From contig NZ_JAIVEM010000044.1 of the NCBI RefSeq assembly GCF_020404765.1, forward strand, positions 150,172 to 214,171: a stretch of DNA of 64,000 nt, given 5' to 3'. How positions within the stretch are numbered: the first letter of the stretch is position 1; each line of letters opens with the position of its first letter. Origin of the DNA: Paenibacillus sp. BJ-4. Its GTDB lineage: Bacteria > Bacillota > Bacilli > Paenibacillales > Paenibacillaceae. The translations under genes were made by a program, and so were the position numbers. This document shows positions 47,566 to 58,136 of this stretch, one piece after another. The notes beneath the pieces are model-generated. The model was not told the DNA's origin and ran no database searches. It saw only the letters and a list, made by a program, of their open reading frames with translations.

Positions 47566-47792
47566 AAATAACCAAGGCACCTCCTTTAAATGTAACTGGC
47601 ATGTTCATACCCTCCAGTATACCACAACTTCAAAACGACTTGACAGTCGGTCATGCTGCATTCCAAAAAACAGATGCAGGATTGTTCTCCAATAAATACA
47701 CACTGTTAGACACATATAAGAGGATACGCCAATAGCCGAGCGCGTTTTCCTCTTTAAAAGGTAGCGTTCGGCTAGTCTATGGATATATGAAA

Positions 47793-48617
47793 TTAAAGCG
47801 TCAACGGCACTAGCGTACGCTCGCGATGCTGAAATACAGCAAGCTCGCGATAGCCGACCTCATATAGAAGAGCGCGCGCCTTCTCCAAATGCTCGGACAG
47901 CTTCGCTGGATCATGGGCATCCGAGCCGACGGTCAGCGGGATGCCTAGCGATAGTGCCTGCACCAGCATGCGGCGGCTCGGGAACATCTCTGCACAGGGC
48001 TTGGATAGCCCTGATGCATTCAGCTCCATTGCCCGACCGCTACGGGCCACGGCTGAGAGTGCTGAGCGCTCCAGCTCACGCAGATCCTCCTCTTCCTCCG
48101 GCTTCGGATGATGGCCGAAGCGTTTAATGACATCCAAATGACCCATGATGTCATATAAGCCGGTAGCTGCCGCCTTGGAAACCGCATCGTAATACGCGCG
48201 GTATACCTCCAGCACATTTTTGCCTTCCCAATGGTGTACCTGACGGAAGTCCGTAACATCCCATTCACCGAGAAAGTGAACGGAACCAATCACATAATCC
48301 CACGGATACGCGGTAATAATATCTTCGATTTCTCGTTCCCAGCCCTCAATGTAGTCGCCTTCCAGGCCGACACGTATATCAATCTGCCCTTTATAGCGGT
48401 CCTTCAATTCCAGACACTCTTCTACATATCGGGGCAGCTCCTCCATAGGCATTGCCATTTCCGGGTAATAGTCGGCTGGTTTTACATGCAATAAGGGCAT
48501 GTGATCCGACAAGCCAAGCTGATCCAGCCCCAACCGAATCCCCTGCTGCACATACTCTTCCAGACTTCCTATCGCGTGACCGCAACGGGCATGATGCGTA
48601 TGATAGTCAATTTTCAT
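47793..48617 (-). CDS. hisJ: Histidinol-phosphatase, PHP family
   Basis: 274 residues. PHP-type metal motif MKIDYHTHHARCGHAIGSL at the start, then SDHMPLLH, YVIGSVHFLGEWD, and a late GSDAHDP. It removes phosphate from L-histidinol phosphate, the step before HisD. It completes the pathway: this window then lacks only a HisC aminotransferase gene. It follows hisI by 36 bases. Confidence 0.9.
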   Translation of the reverse strand: MKIDYHTHHARCGHAIGSLEEYVQQGIRLGLDQLGLSDHMPLLHVKPADYYPEMAMPMEELPRYVEECLELKDRYKGQIDIRVGLEGDYIEGWEREIEDIITAYPWDYVIGSVHFLGEWDVTDFRQVHHWEGKNVLEVYRAYYDAVSKAAATGLYDIMGHLDVIKRFGHHPKPEEEEDLRELERSALSAVARSGRAMELNASGLSKPCAEMFPSRRMLVQALSLGIPLTVGSDAHDPAKLSEHLEKARALLYEVGYRELAVFQHRERTLVPLTL

Positions 48618-48653
48618 GCAGCCCTCGCCCCTTTCTGCACTAAAACACCCATT

Positions 48654-49397
48654 TTAATCACGACGAGGACGTTCATGACGACGATTCAGCTCAGCCAGCA
48701 CATCATCCAGCGGTAGCTTCCGCTCCTGCAACAGCACCAGCAGATGATAAATCAAATCGCTGACCTCCAAACGCAGCTCCTCATTATCTTTATTTTTGGC
48801 GGCAATGATCGTTTCGGATGCTTCTTCGCCAACCTTTTTCAGGATTTTGTCTACGCCTTTATCAAAGAGATAGGTCGTGTAGGCTCCTTCGGGACGTGTC
48901 ACCTCACGTTCCTTAATGATCGCCTCTAGCTGGGCAAGCACCTCAAAGCGACTTGTGGCAGCGTTGGCCGTTCCGTCCGTCTCAGCCGCCTGAGATTGCC
49001 CCGCCGCTATATTGCCAGTGGCAGATGCTACAGCCGTTCCCGGCGCAGAAATCTCGCGGGAAAAACAGCTCGTTGCTCCTGTATGACAAGCAGGACCGTT
49101 CGGAATGACACGTACAAGCAGAGCATCACCGTCACAATCCAGCTGGATGGAGGAGATTTTTTGCGTATTCCCGGAGGTTGCTCCCTTGTGCCACAGCTCC
49201 TGTCTGGAACGAGACCAAAACCAGGTCTCTCCCGATTCCAGAGACAGCTTCAGCGACTCGCGGTTCATGTAGGCCAAGGTTAGCACCTGGAGCGTAGCAG
49301 CATCCTGTACAATGGCTGAAACAAGCCCCGCTTCATTCCAGCGGATATTATCCAATATCTGCTCCAGAGATAGCTGCTGGTTCAATTCGTTGCTCAT
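48654..49397 (-). CDS. hisI: Bifunctional phosphoribosyl-AMP cyclohydrolase/phosphoribosyl-ATP pyrophosphatase
   Basis: 247 residues with two domains. The cyclohydrolase (HisI) part is about 10-115 ([51 protein letters not shown]). The pyrophosphatase (HisE) part is about 150-245 ([39 protein letters not shown]). Between them is an Ala/Gly/Thr-rich linker of about 35 residues, longer than usual. Its ATG overlaps the hisF stop (ATGA). Confidence 0.93.
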   Translation of the reverse strand: MSNELNQQLSLEQILDNIRWNEAGLVSAIVQDAATLQVLTLAYMNRESLKLSLESGETWFWSRSRQELWHKGATSGNTQKISSIQLDCDGDALLVRVIPNGPACHTGATSCFSREISAPGTAVASATGNIAAGQSQAAETDGTANAATSRFEVLAQLEAIIKEREVTRPEGAYTTYLFDKGVDKILKKVGEEASETIIAAKNKDNEELRLEVSDLIYHLLVLLQERKLPLDDVLAELNRRHERPRRD

Positions 49398-50152
49398 CGT
49401 ATCTCCACTCCTCTGCGCTTTAAATCCCGTTTTAGCTCAGGGATTCCTATTTCTTTATAGTGAAAAATCGTTGCCGCCAGTCCAGCATCCGCCTTGCCCG
49501 TCGTAAACACGTCATAAAAATGCTCCTGCTTGCCAGCTCCACCGGACGCAATGACCGGAATTCTCACCGTATCCGACACCGCAACAGTCAGTGGCAGGTC
49601 AAATCCATCCTTGGTTCCGTCCGCATTCATGCTGGTCAGCAGAATCTCTCCAGCCCCCAGCTGTTCAGCCTCCTTGGCCCAGGCCAAGGCGCGGATACCG
49701 GATGGCGTCCGGCCTCCGTGCGTATATACTTCCCACTCGCCCCACGCCTCATTGTACTTGGCATCAATCGCAACAACGATGCATTGTGAACCAAAGCTGC
49801 GTGCACCCTCCGCAATCAGCTGAGGGTTACGCACAGCCGCCGTATTCACGCCAATTTTATCGGCCCCGGCACGCAAAATACGTTTCATATCATCGACATG
49901 GGAAATCCCGCCACCGACCGTGAAGGGAATAGCGATCTCCCCGGCTGTCTGGCGAACGACCGCTTCCATAGTGGCACGACCTTCAACCGATGCGGAAATA
50001 TCCAGAAATACAATCTCATCCGCACCTTCCCGGTCATACAGCGCCGCCAGTTCCACCGGGTCGCCCGCATCACGCAGATTCACAAAATTGACGCCCTTGA
50101 CCACCCTGCCATCCTTTACATCCAGACAGGGAATAATACGTTTAGCCAGCAT
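49394..50152 (-). CDS. hisF: Imidazole glycerol phosphate synthase cyclase subunit
   Basis: 252 residues, TIM barrel. Catalytic Asp11 in [18 protein letters not shown] and Asp near 130 in [15 protein letters not shown]. Phosphate loops in PFTVGGGI and VIASGGAGK. With HisH it forms imidazole glycerol phosphate and AICAR. It stands between hisA and hisI, overlapping the latter. Confidence 0.95.
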   Translation of the reverse strand: MLAKRIIPCLDVKDGRVVKGVNFVNLRDAGDPVELAALYDREGADEIVFLDISASVEGRATMEAVVRQTAGEIAIPFTVGGGISHVDDMKRILRAGADKIGVNTAAVRNPQLIAEGARSFGSQCIVVAIDAKYNEAWGEWEVYTHGGRTPSGIRALAWAKEAEQLGAGEILLTSMNADGTKDGFDLPLTVAVSDTVRIPVIASGGAGKQEHFYDVFTTGKADAGLAATIFHYKEIGIPELKRDLKRRGVEIR

Positions 50153-50163
50153 GTTTACTCCCC

Positions 50164-50895
50164 CTATGCCTTCGCTACAGCTTGTACGGCCATCTGTAAG
50201 TCAATGCTTCCCGTATACAATGCCTTACCCACAATGGCACCGCCAACACCTTCTTGTGCATACGCGCTCAGTGTGATCAGGTCATCCATCTGACTGACAC
50301 CCCCGGAAGCAATTACGGTACGTCCGCTGCTTTTTGCAAGCGCTACGATTGCCTCCACATTCGGTCCCTGCATCATTCCATCGCGTGAAATGTCTGTAAA
50401 GATGAACGTCTGCGCCCCCTTGGCGGCCAGCTCAGCGGCCAGTTCATCCGCGCGTACCTCCGAGGTTTCGAGCCACCCGCGCGTAGCTACATAGCCATTT
50501 CGCGCATCCAGACCGATAGCGATCCGATCACCGTGGGTAGCCAACACCGCTTCGGTAAAGGCGCGGTCCTCAATTGCCGCCGTGCCCAAAATCACGCGGC
50601 TCACGCCCAATGACAACAGTCGCTCCACATGCTCGCGTGTGCGTAAGCCGCCACCCACCTGTACAGGCACCTGCACTGCAGAAGCGATACGACCGATTAG
50701 CTCATCGTTTACCGGCTGGCCAGCTTTAGCACCGTCCAGATCAACCAGATGAATATAAGAGCCGCCCTTGCGCTCCCATTCCCGGGCTACCTCTACCGGA
50801 TTTTCGTTGTATATCGTCTCCTGGTTGTAATCCCCCTGTACCAACCGTACACATTTGCCATCGCGAATATCAATCGCCGGATATATCGTGAACAA
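50164..50895 (-). CDS. hisA: ProFAR isomerase (1-(5-phosphoribosyl)-5-[(phosphoribosylamino)methylideneamino]imidazole-4-carboxamide isomerase)
   Basis: 243 residues, TIM barrel. Catalytic Asp8 in [20 protein letters not shown], the second Asp in [16 protein letters not shown], and [11 protein letters not shown] at the phosphate site. The TTG at 50895 is chosen because AAGGGGG lies seven bases before it and the product then starts as relatives do. An ATG at 50925 with GAAGG upstream remains possible and would add ten residues. Confidence 0.93.
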   Translation of the reverse strand: MFTIYPAIDIRDGKCVRLVQGDYNQETIYNENPVEVAREWERKGGSYIHLVDLDGAKAGQPVNDELIGRIASAVQVPVQVGGGLRTREHVERLLSLGVSRVILGTAAIEDRAFTEAVLATHGDRIAIGLDARNGYVATRGWLETSEVRADELAAELAAKGAQTFIFTDISRDGMMQGPNVEAIVALAKSSGRTVIASGGVSQMDDLITLSAYAQEGVGGAIVGKALYTGSIDLQMAVQAVAKA

Positions 50896-51004
50896 AGTAT
50901 GACCCCCTTGTGAGCTATTCAACATCTATATGCCTTCACACCAATCAACGCCCAAAGCTGGCCGTACCGTATACCGTAGCACCCTCCCACAGACTGATGA
51001 GTAG

Positions 51005-51634
51005 TTACGCTCGCTTTACCGCCTCCGCCAGCTCCAAAAACTGACGCAGCAGCCGCATGCCCATTTCTCCACTCTTCTCAGGATGGAACTGCATGCCATA
51101 TACATGGCCTCTGCCAACGATAGCTGTTACAGGCCCGCCGTAGTCAGTCACCGCCAGCAGGTCACTTTCAACCTCCGGCTTCGCATGATAGGAGTGCACA
51201 AAATACACATGCCCTTCCTCCAAGCCCTGCAGCAACGGGTGATCCGGCTGTGTCATACGCAGACGATTCCAGCCCATATGCGGCACCTTAACACCCAAAT
51301 CGGGAGCAAAACGAACAACCTCGCCCGGTAAAATATTAAGCCCTTCATGACTGCCATATTCTTCACCACGAGTGAACAATAGCTGCATACCCAAGCAAAC
51401 ACCGAGCAACGGTTGTCCAGCGCTCGCCACCTCCTGAATAACACGATCCAATCCACTGGAACGCAAATGCTCCATAGCATCTCCGAATGCCCCCACACCC
51501 GGCAGAATCACACCGCTGGAGGAACGAATCACTTGGGCCTCTCCTGTGACTACAGCCTCATAGCCAAGACGTTCAACCGCCTTGCTCACACTATGCAGAT
51601 TGCCTCTGCCGTAATCCACAATAGCAATGGACAT
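51005..51634 (-). CDS. hisH: Imidazole glycerol phosphate synthase glutaminase subunit
   Basis: 209 residues, class I glutamine amidotransferase. Catalytic Cys in LLGVCLGMQLLF near 80, His and Glu in GMQFHPEKSGEMG near 188. It makes ammonia for HisF. The start is 3 bases after the hisB stop. Confidence 0.95.
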   Translation of the reverse strand: MSIAIVDYGRGNLHSVSKAVERLGYEAVVTGEAQVIRSSSGVILPGVGAFGDAMEHLRSSGLDRVIQEVASAGQPLLGVCLGMQLLFTRGEEYGSHEGLNILPGEVVRFAPDLGVKVPHMGWNRLRMTQPDHPLLQGLEEGHVYFVHSYHAKPEVESDLLAVTDYGGPVTAIVGRGHVYGMQFHPEKSGEMGMRLLRQFLELAEAVKRA

Positions 51635-51637
51635 GGA

Positions 51638-52246
51638 CTATAGCACTCCCTTCGTTGAAGGCACTCCCGTTACCCGTGGATCAATGGAGGTCGCCTCGTC
51701 CAGCGCTCGTCCCAGTGCTTTGAACACCGCCTCGATCATATGATGGGTATTTTGCCCGTAGTGAACGATGACGTGCAGCGTCATACGGGCCTCTAATGCA
51801 AACTTCCACAGAAATTCATGCACCAACTCCGTCGAAAAGCTCCCTACCTGCTGTGACGGATACTCCGCACGATACTCAAAATGGGGTCGGTTACTGAGGT
51901 CAATGATGACTTGCGCGAGCGCCTCATCCATCGGCACAAAGACGCTGGCATAGCGCTTGATTCCTTTTTTATCACCCAGTGCTTCCAGCAAGGTTTGCCC
52001 CAGACAGATACCAATATCCTCCACAGTATGGTGATCGTCGATGTCAACATCCCCTCTGGCCTGCACATTCAGGTCAAAGTGTCCGTGCTTCGTGAACAAA
52101 TCCAGCATGTGATTTAGAAAAGGAACATCCGTTTCGATCTCGGCCTGTCCTGTCCCATCTACCGCAAAAGTTAGCTGAATATCCGTTTCGTTCGTCCTCC
52201 GGCTGACGCTCCCTGTACGTCCTGTTCCGTTATTTTCGTTCCCCAT
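51638..52246 (-). CDS. hisB: Imidazoleglycerol-phosphate dehydratase
   Basis: 202 residues. Mn-binding His clusters in [16 protein letters not shown] and [19 protein letters not shown], and [17 protein letters not shown] near the start. It converts imidazoleglycerol phosphate to imidazoleacetol phosphate. The frame extends to 52348, but that part overlaps hisD. ATG codons at 52252 and 52246 lie near AAGGCGG. The 17-23-base overlap with hisD suggests coupling. Confidence 0.93.
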   Translation of the reverse strand: MGNENNGTGRTGSVSRRTNETDIQLTFAVDGTGQAEIETDVPFLNHMLDLFTKHGHFDLNVQARGDVDIDDHHTVEDIGICLGQTLLEALGDKKGIKRYASVFVPMDEALAQVIIDLSNRPHFEYRAEYPSQQVGSFSTELVHEFLWKFALEARMTLHVIVHYGQNTHHMIEAVFKALGRALDEATSIDPRVTGVPSTKGVL

Positions 52247-53543
52247 CGCCATCCACCGCCTTCTTTTCATTGTCCAATCGAACCTGTATCGCCCGCGCGT
52301 GACCTTCCAGCCCTTCATGCCGGGCAAGCTGCATAATCGTCTCTCCATTGCGCAGCAGCGCTTCCTTGCTGTAATAGATCATACTCGACTTCTTGATAAA
52401 ATCATCAATATCCACCGGCGAAGAAAACCGCGCGGTTCCATTCGTCGGAATAATGTGGTTTGGCCCGGCAAAATAATCGCCTACCGGCTCTGAGCTGTAC
52501 GCTCCCAGGAAAATAGCTCCCGCATTTTCTATCAGACCCACATGCTCCATCGGCTGCTCTGTCATGATCTCCAGATGCTCCGGCGCAAGCCGATTGACAA
52601 TACCGATGCCCTCTTCCAGAGTGTCAACGACAATGATGGCCCCGTAGGACTCTACCGATGCAGAGGCAATATCTCTGCGGGGCAGATCGGCCAATTGGCG
52701 CTGTACCTCAGCAGATACTTCTTCCGCCAAGCGCTGCGAGGGTGTAACCAGAATGGCCGAGGCCATTTCGTCATGCTCAGCCTGCGACAGCAGATCTGCT
52801 GCAACGTAAGCAGCATTCGCCGCATGATCAGCCAGCACGACAATTTCACTTGGTCCGGCAATACTGTCGATATCCACCGCACCGTACACCTCACGCTTTG
52901 CCAGTGCTACATAAATGTTGCCGGGACCGCAAATTTTATCGACTGGTTCAATGCGATGTGTTCCGTATGCGAGAGCGGCAATCGCCTGCGCTCCACCCAC
53001 CCGGTATATTTCGGTCACACCAGCCTCTGCCGCAGCTACCAGTGTATATGGATCAATTCCCGCCTTGCCGCCTGTTGCCGGGGGTGTCACCATGACAATC
53101 TCCGGTACACCAGCCACCTGAGCGGGAATGACATTCATCAGCACCGAGGATGGATAGGCCGCTTTACCGCCCGGAACATACACGCCTACACGCTGCAACG
53201 GTCGGATAATCTGACCGAGCAGGCTACCGTCCGGCTGCCAATCCATCCACGAGTTCCGTTTTTGCTTCATGTGAAAAGCACGAATATTTTCTGCCGCCTC
53301 TCGAATCGCCTGTATAAAAGAAGGCTCCACCTTGTCATATGCTGACTTCAATTCTTCATCTGTCACACGAAGCTGCTCCGCCGTCAACGATACGCCATCA
53401 AACGATTCCGTATACCGCAGAACAGCTGCATCTCCCTCCTGCCGCACCGATTGAATAATGGCACGAACAGCCTCATTTTGTTCTGGTGTACCGTAATCCA
53501 CCTCGCGCTGGAGACTGAAATCACGAATTGATACGATCTTCAT
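52230..53543 (-). CDS. hisD: Histidinol dehydrogenase
   Basis: 437 residues. Signature [19 protein letters not shown] near 240, zinc residues in the SQAEHDEMA and [14 protein letters not shown] regions, and [16 protein letters not shown] in the first half. It oxidises L-histidinol to histidine with two NAD+. GAGGAGGG precedes the ATG. Confidence 0.96.
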   Translation of the reverse strand: MKIVSIRDFSLQREVDYGTPEQNEAVRAIIQSVRQEGDAAVLRYTESFDGVSLTAEQLRVTDEELKSAYDKVEPSFIQAIREAAENIRAFHMKQKRNSWMDWQPDGSLLGQIIRPLQRVGVYVPGGKAAYPSSVLMNVIPAQVAGVPEIVMVTPPATGGKAGIDPYTLVAAAEAGVTEIYRVGGAQAIAALAYGTHRIEPVDKICGPGNIYVALAKREVYGAVDIDSIAGPSEIVVLADHAANAAYVAADLLSQAEHDEMASAILVTPSQRLAEEVSAEVQRQLADLPRRDIASASVESYGAIIVVDTLEEGIGIVNRLAPEHLEIMTEQPMEHVGLIENAGAIFLGAYSSEPVGDYFAGPNHIIPTNGTARFSSPVDIDDFIKKSSMIYYSKEALLRNGETIMQLARHEGLEGHARAIQVRLDNEKKAVDGDGERK

Positions 53544-53615
53544 TTGTCCATTCCCTCCTCACTTGCAGCTTGCTTTGCAGAATGCTACTTCAACCATTGA
53601 CCTCATTCCATTAGA

Positions 53616-54260
53616 TTAGTCCCGCGGTGTCACCGCAGTTGGAATCACCTGATGCAATCGGTCACATAACGCCTGAATCGGGCCGTTTTTCATCCGGTAG
53701 CTGACCCGGTTGGCAATCAGACGACTGGTAATATCCAGAATGCTGATCTGCTCAACCAATCCATTCTCCCGCAAGGTCTGCCCGGTCTCCACCATATCAA
53801 CAATGCGGTCTGCCAGGCCGATTAACGGCGCCAACTCGATGGAACCGTTCAGCTTAATAACCTCCACCTGCTGACCTTGCTCCCGAAAATACTGGGAAGC
53901 CACGTTCGGATATTTGGTAGCGACACGCTGGCGAATACCTGGCTGCCAATCCGGCAGAGCAATCACCGACATTCGACAACGGGCAATTCCCAGATCCAGC
54001 AGTTCATACACATCCTTGTTTTCCTCCAGCAATACATCCTTGCCTACAATGCCAATGTCCGCAGCTCCATACTCTACATACGTAGGGACATCGACCGGCT
54101 TCGCCATGATGAACTCCATTCCCAGCTCAGGTAGCGGAATGACCAGCTTGCGCGTATCATCCACATCCAGGGGAATCGGGACCCCAGCTCGGCGAAACAG
54201 CTCAGAAGCCTGCTTATAAATCCGTCCCTTCGGCATGGCTACCTTCAATGTTTCCGTCAT
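53616..54260 (-). CDS. hisG: ATP phosphoribosyltransferase, short form
   Basis: 214 residues, the short form that lacks the C-terminal regulatory domain and needs HisZ. Visible are [31 protein letters not shown] and the PRPP-type site with [20 protein letters not shown]. It starts the pathway by joining ATP and PRPP. Its ATG overlaps the hisZ stop (ATGA). Confidence 0.95.
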   Translation of the reverse strand: MTETLKVAMPKGRIYKQASELFRRAGVPIPLDVDDTRKLVIPLPELGMEFIMAKPVDVPTYVEYGAADIGIVGKDVLLEENKDVYELLDLGIARCRMSVIALPDWQPGIRQRVATKYPNVASQYFREQGQQVEVIKLNGSIELAPLIGLADRIVDMVETGQTLRENGLVEQISILDITSRLIANRVSYRMKNGPIQALCDRLHQVIPTAVTPRD

Positions 54261-55462
54261 GGTAATTCCCTCCCTTGTACCGGTCGTCTTTCTGTGGCTG
54301 TATAGCTGTATACCTCCGCATATAAGTCCTGCTGCTGGCGCCGCCCATCCTCCGGTCCACCCGTTAAGCCTGTAACCACAATCCGGCCGACTGTACGAAG
54401 CTGCTCCGCAGCGGATAATGCCTCCCGGCGTCCCTGCTCGTCATAAAGGATAAGCGCAGGACGCTTCGTCTCAATCTCAATGCCGTCTACACCGTCGACG
54501 ATCCGGTTCGTCTTCAGTGCAAATCCCGTCGCAGGTACAGACCGACCAAACTGCTGAAGCAGATTGTCATAGCGACCTCCGTTGCATACGGGAAATCCAA
54601 TCTCCGCCGCATAGCCCTCAAAAGTCATTCCTGTATAATATGAAAAATCCCCGATCATGGTAAGGTCAATTAGCACATGTTCAGATACGCCGTAAGCCTC
54701 CAGTACTTCCCACACCTCACACAAATGTGCAATAGATTGAAGCGTCTGCTGCTCTACGCTAAGACGGGTAGCCTGTTCGCAGATTTCTTTTCCACCGCGT
54801 AGCCGAAGAATAGCCTCCAGCTTATCCCGATGTTCAGAAGCCAAGCCCAAAGCCTCAATCGCTGTTCGGTAGCCCACTACATCTCGGCCCAGCAACAGCT
54901 CCTTTAGCGCTTCCTGTTCAGCCTGGCGACCTGGAATGATTTCCTCGAACAGACCGTTCAGGAATCCCACATGTCCCATGGCAATTTTAAAAGAGGTAAC
55001 TCCTGCGGCCTGTAACGATGCGATCGCCAATGCCACAACCTCTGCATCTGCCTCCGGCGAGTCATCGCCTACCAGTTCTACACCCGTCTGAAAGAACTCG
55101 GCTTCTCTTCCCGCCTCTTCCTCAATCGCCCGAAATACGTTGGCGTGATAGGAAAGCCGAAGCGGCACTTCCTCTTCCTTCAGTAGCGACGATACCACCC
55201 GCGCAATTGGCGCAGTCATATCAGACCGCAACACCAGCGTGGTTCCCCGGTTATTGAGCAGCTTAAACAGCTTCTGATCCGAGGTGGAGCTGGCTACACC
55301 CACCGTATCGTAGTATTCCATCGTAGGCGTCATAATCTGACGGTAGCCCCAACGCTCCATGCATTCGAGCACATTCAATTCTATCGCCCGCAGCTTCGAC
55401 ACTGCACGTGGGAGGTAATCCCGAACCCCTATAGGAATTTCAAACCCTTTTGGCTTAGACAT
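54257..55462 (-). CDS. hisZ: ATP phosphoribosyltransferase regulatory subunit
   Basis: 401 residues, similar to histidyl-tRNA synthetases but without aminoacylation function. Class II motifs appear as [20 protein letters not shown], the motif 2-like [17 protein letters not shown], and [13 protein letters not shown]. It binds HisG as the regulatory part. GAGG lies eight bases before the ATG at 55462. First gene of the his operon. Confidence 0.94.
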   Translation of the reverse strand: MSKPKGFEIPIGVRDYLPRAVSKLRAIELNVLECMERWGYRQIMTPTMEYYDTVGVASSTSDQKLFKLLNNRGTTLVLRSDMTAPIARVVSSLLKEEEVPLRLSYHANVFRAIEEEAGREAEFFQTGVELVGDDSPEADAEVVALAIASLQAAGVTSFKIAMGHVGFLNGLFEEIIPGRQAEQEALKELLLGRDVVGYRTAIEALGLASEHRDKLEAILRLRGGKEICEQATRLSVEQQTLQSIAHLCEVWEVLEAYGVSEHVLIDLTMIGDFSYYTGMTFEGYAAEIGFPVCNGGRYDNLLQQFGRSVPATGFALKTNRIVDGVDGIEIETKRPALILYDEQGRREALSAAEQLRTVGRIVVTGLTGGPEDGRRQQQDLYAEVYSYTATERRPVQGRELP

Positions 55463-55533
55463 CTCTATCACCTCATGATTTCACAATATCTTTATCATGG
55501 TAAAGTGCTAACAAACTAAAGTATATTCGATAT

Positions 55534-55561
55534 ATTATCATGCCCTACTTGTGAACGTCAA
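55534..55561 (-). promoter_or_regulatory. Promoter of the his operon
   Basis: TTGACG (55556-55561) and GATAAT (55534-55539) with 16 bases between (or TAATAT with 18). No T-box antiterminator sequence is present in the leader. Confidence 0.6.
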
Positions 55562-55645
55562 CCGAACGGAGCTGCCCATTTTTAAAGTTTTCATCCATAC
55601 GCTACCCCTCTCTATATTGTATCCACTGCCGAATTCATGAATCCT

Positions 55646-55679
55646 AAAAAAAAGACTGCCAGCCTCTCAGCCAACAGTC
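55646..55679 (-). terminator. Terminator of the acyltransferase gene
   Basis: GACTGTTGGC pairs with GCTGGCAGTC including G-T pairs, with eight T after it on the minus strand. Confidence 0.8.
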
Positions 55680-55692
55680 CATCTTAAAATAT

Positions 55693-56907
55693 TTAGCCGC
55701 TCACCTGCTCACCTTTAGTCCGTGAAGGAGGTAATTTCGGAATCGTACCCAATCCGACCCAGGAAAACGGTAGATATCGAAAACATAACGTCACAATCAG
55801 CCATGAGCCAAACAGTGCCAACAACCATCCGCCGGCAACGTAGAAAATATATTCTATCGGCGTTCCATGCAGATCCAGCTTGCGATACACTCGCAATAAT
55901 GCCGGGTGAAGTAAATAAATACCGAACGAACATGCACCCATCCAACTGATCCAGGCTCGCAGCCTCCCATTCGCATAACGATAGAGCAAAACAGAGCACT
56001 GAAACAGCACTAGCGCAGATACGAGGGAATGTGCATTGCGGAGCAGTTCATAGACCAGTGAGTCTGCATAGATGGCTTTGCGATACGCTATAAACCATAT
56101 CTGCACATAAGCTATGCCCACTAGTAGCCAAGCCGCCCACAAGGCACACCAGCTGATCAACTGTCTGCGACCGATTGCCTTCCCTGGCAACGGAAAAAGC
56201 CACTTTTTGAACCCTTCATACCCAATCGCTACCGCTGCACCCAGAGCAAAGTAACTGATATACGTAATCGCAAGGCTTCCTCTTTCCATTTCCCAAACAT
56301 ATTTGTTCAGTAATACAAACCCCCATTGGATGACCAAACCTGCTGCCAAAATAACAAAAGCTGCTCTCTCTGGGCTTACTATCCATTGTCGTAAACGCTG
56401 TACTCCCCACAGCAGTAACGGAAAGACCAAATAAAATTGAATAATGATGATTACATAATACAAATGCGTATATGCCTTTCCTGTTAACAGCACCAGAGGA
56501 AGATCACTGAGCGGCATTAGCCCGCGTGTCACCAGGGTCAAATAGTAGAGAAGTGAAAACAAAATATAGGGCAATACAATAAACATCAGCCTTTTCCGAA
56601 AAAACACAAGCATATTCTTACCCCGAAGCGGTCGATCCACATAATTGTAAAATAAAACAAATCCGCTCACAAAGATAAACACTGGCACTGCAAAGCTACT
56701 AAACACATTTAAAAATAAAAAAGGATAAAATAATAGCGAATGACGTGCATCAATCAAAGCCATTGAAGTCGCATGAATAGTAACAACGGCTGCAATTAGC
56801 ATTCCCCGATAAATATCAAGCTCCGGTATACGTTCCTTTTTGACCAAATCAACACGCTCCCATATCGCCTTGCAAATATATTTTTTTCTATATTTAAACA
56901 TAACCAA
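55693..56907 (-). CDS. Acyltransferase 3 family membrane protein
   Basis: About 404 residues with ten membrane helices. The family pattern ELDIYRGMLIAAVVTIHATS places a conserved His in the first helix, and WISWMGACSFGIYLLHPALL lies near the end. Such proteins O-acylate surface sugars or peptidoglycan. Start uncertain: TTG at 56907 after GAGG, or TTG at 56847 (LVKKERIPELD) after GGGAG. The acceptor is unknown. It is separated from the hprK operon by a terminator. Confidence 0.85.
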   Translation of the reverse strand: MVMFKYRKKYICKAIWERVDLVKKERIPELDIYRGMLIAAVVTIHATSMALIDARHSLLFYPFLFLNVFSSFAVPVFIFVSGFVLFYNYVDRPLRGKNMLVFFRKRLMFIVLPYILFSLLYYLTLVTRGLMPLSDLPLVLLTGKAYTHLYYVIIIIQFYLVFPLLLWGVQRLRQWIVSPERAAFVILAAGLVIQWGFVLLNKYVWEMERGSLAITYISYFALGAAVAIGYEGFKKWLFPLPGKAIGRRQLISWCALWAAWLLVGIAYVQIWFIAYRKAIYADSLVYELLRNAHSLVSALVLFQCSVLLYRYANGRLRAWISWMGACSFGIYLLHPALLRVYRKLDLHGTPIEYIFYVAGGWLLALFGSWLIVTLCFRYLPFSWVGLGTIPKLPPSRTKGEQVSG

Positions 56908-56943
56908 CAGCCATTCCTCTACTTATTATACAAAAAACAGTGA

Positions 56944-56973
56944 AAAAAGGCCCCTTAATCCATAAGGGGCCTT
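56944..56973 (-). terminator. Terminator of the hprK-lgt-ppaX operon
   Basis: AAAGGCCCCTTA and TAAGGGGCCTTT pair perfectly around a five-base loop, with T on both sides. It lies 18 bases after the acetyltransferase stop. Confidence 0.88.
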
Positions 56974-56991
56974 TCTTGTTAATGCTATTTA

Positions 56992-57486
56992 CTATTGCTC
57001 CACATCGGATGGTCCTAAATCACGCAATGGATTACCGCCTACGAATGCTCCAGCAGGTACGTCTTTATGCACCACCGCTCCGGCAGCTACGATCGCTCCG
57101 TCACCGATGGTAACCCCTGGCAAAATGGTCGTGTTTGCACCGATCAATACATGATCCCCAATCACCACTTTACCGATACGATACTCCTGTATAAGGTATT
57201 CATGGGCCAGTATGGTCGTGTTATATCCGATGACCGAATTGTTTCCTATCGTAATATGCTCTGGAAAAAAAACATCTACCATGACCATCAGGCCGAAGGC
57301 CGAATGTTGCCCCACCTTCATACCCAGCATTTTACGGTAAATGGCGTTTTTCAGAGAAAGCATAGGGCAATACCGAGCAATCTGTATAAAAATGAAATTT
57401 TTAACGCCTTTCCAAGGGCTCACCGTCCGATAAATCTGCCACAACGCGTTAGGTCCTTCTACGGGATAGCGTTTCACCTTTCTCAC
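56992..57486 (-). CDS. yvoF: Hexapeptide-repeat acyltransferase (YvoF-like)
   Basis: 164 residues with left-handed beta-helix repeats ([53 protein letters not shown]). It resembles maltose/galactoside O-acetyltransferases, which use acetyl-CoA. In B. subtilis yvoF follows the same operon. Overlaps the ppaX stop by ATGA-type contact. Substrate unknown. Confidence 0.85.
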   Translation of the reverse strand: MRKVKRYPVEGPNALWQIYRTVSPWKGVKNFIFIQIARYCPMLSLKNAIYRKMLGMKVGQHSAFGLMVMVDVFFPEHITIGNNSVIGYNTTILAHEYLIQEYRIGKVVIGDHVLIGANTTILPGVTIGDGAIVAAGAVVHKDVPAGAFVGGNPLRDLGPSDVEQ

Positions 57487-58136
57487 GATACATTGACACC
57501 TTGAAGCTCCAGCTTCAGCAGGTCGCGCATATCATGCAACATGTAATCTGGTCCATACCCACGCAGAGTTTCCTCACCCTTGAGCGACCAGGCAACACCC
57601 GCAGATTTCACACCTGCCGCCTTAGCTGACAAAATATCAAACGAACTGTCTCCGACCATCAACGTATGCTCTGCTTCAGCGTTCAAGCCAGCCAATGCCT
57701 TGAGCACTGGCTCTGCATGCGGCTTCGGATGCTCCACATCGTCTACCGTCACAATATAGTCCATAGAGGAGGTCATATTGAAAAGATCAAGTATACGCAT
57801 CGTGGATGGTCGTATTTTGGTTGTCACGACCCCCAGCTTAATTCCTCGCGCACGCAGCTCCTGAATAACCTCAATCACATACGGAAATGGCTTTACCATT
57901 TGATCATGATGAATATGATTATAAGCACGATAGGCTTTAACCAGCTCAGATACATCCGTTAATCCTGAAAAAGTACGGAGCTGATCATCCAGCGTTCCAC
58001 CCATATGGGGTATAATATGCTCCCGAGTTAGCGGATCAGCATCCGGATGATTCATAATGTGCAAAAACGTGCTGATAATCAGTTCATTCGTATCCATGAT
58101 GGTGCCATCCAAATCAAACAAAATCGTGTTTATCAT
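57483..58136 (-). CDS. ppaX: Pyrophosphatase PpaX (HAD superfamily)
   Basis: 217 residues. HAD motif [16 protein letters not shown], motif [12 protein letters not shown], and motif [18 protein letters not shown]. In B. subtilis PpaX hydrolyses pyrophosphate released when HprK dephosphorylates P-Ser-HPr, which fits the hprK gene two places upstream. ATGA overlap with lgt. Confidence 0.9.
   Translation of the reverse strand: MINTILFDLDGTIMDTNELIISTFLHIMNHPDADPLTREHIIPHMGGTLDDQLRTFSGLTDVSELVKAYRAYNHIHHDQMVKPFPYVIEVIQELRARGIKLGVVTTKIRPSTMRILDLFNMTSSMDYIVTVDDVEHPKPHAEPVLKALAGLNAEAEHTLMVGDSSFDILSAKAAGVKSAGVAWSLKGEETLRGYGPDYMLHDMRDLLKLELQGVNVS

Noticed and set aside
47733..47778. Hairpin after hisJ (AGCCGA...TCGGCT type)
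   Set aside because: It can pair, but has a mismatch and no T run on the minus strand, so a terminator call is not supported.
55472..55692. Possible T-box or other riboswitch before the his operon
   Set aside because: No T-box antiterminator core or terminator/antiterminator pair is visible in the short leader. Only a plain promoter is supported.
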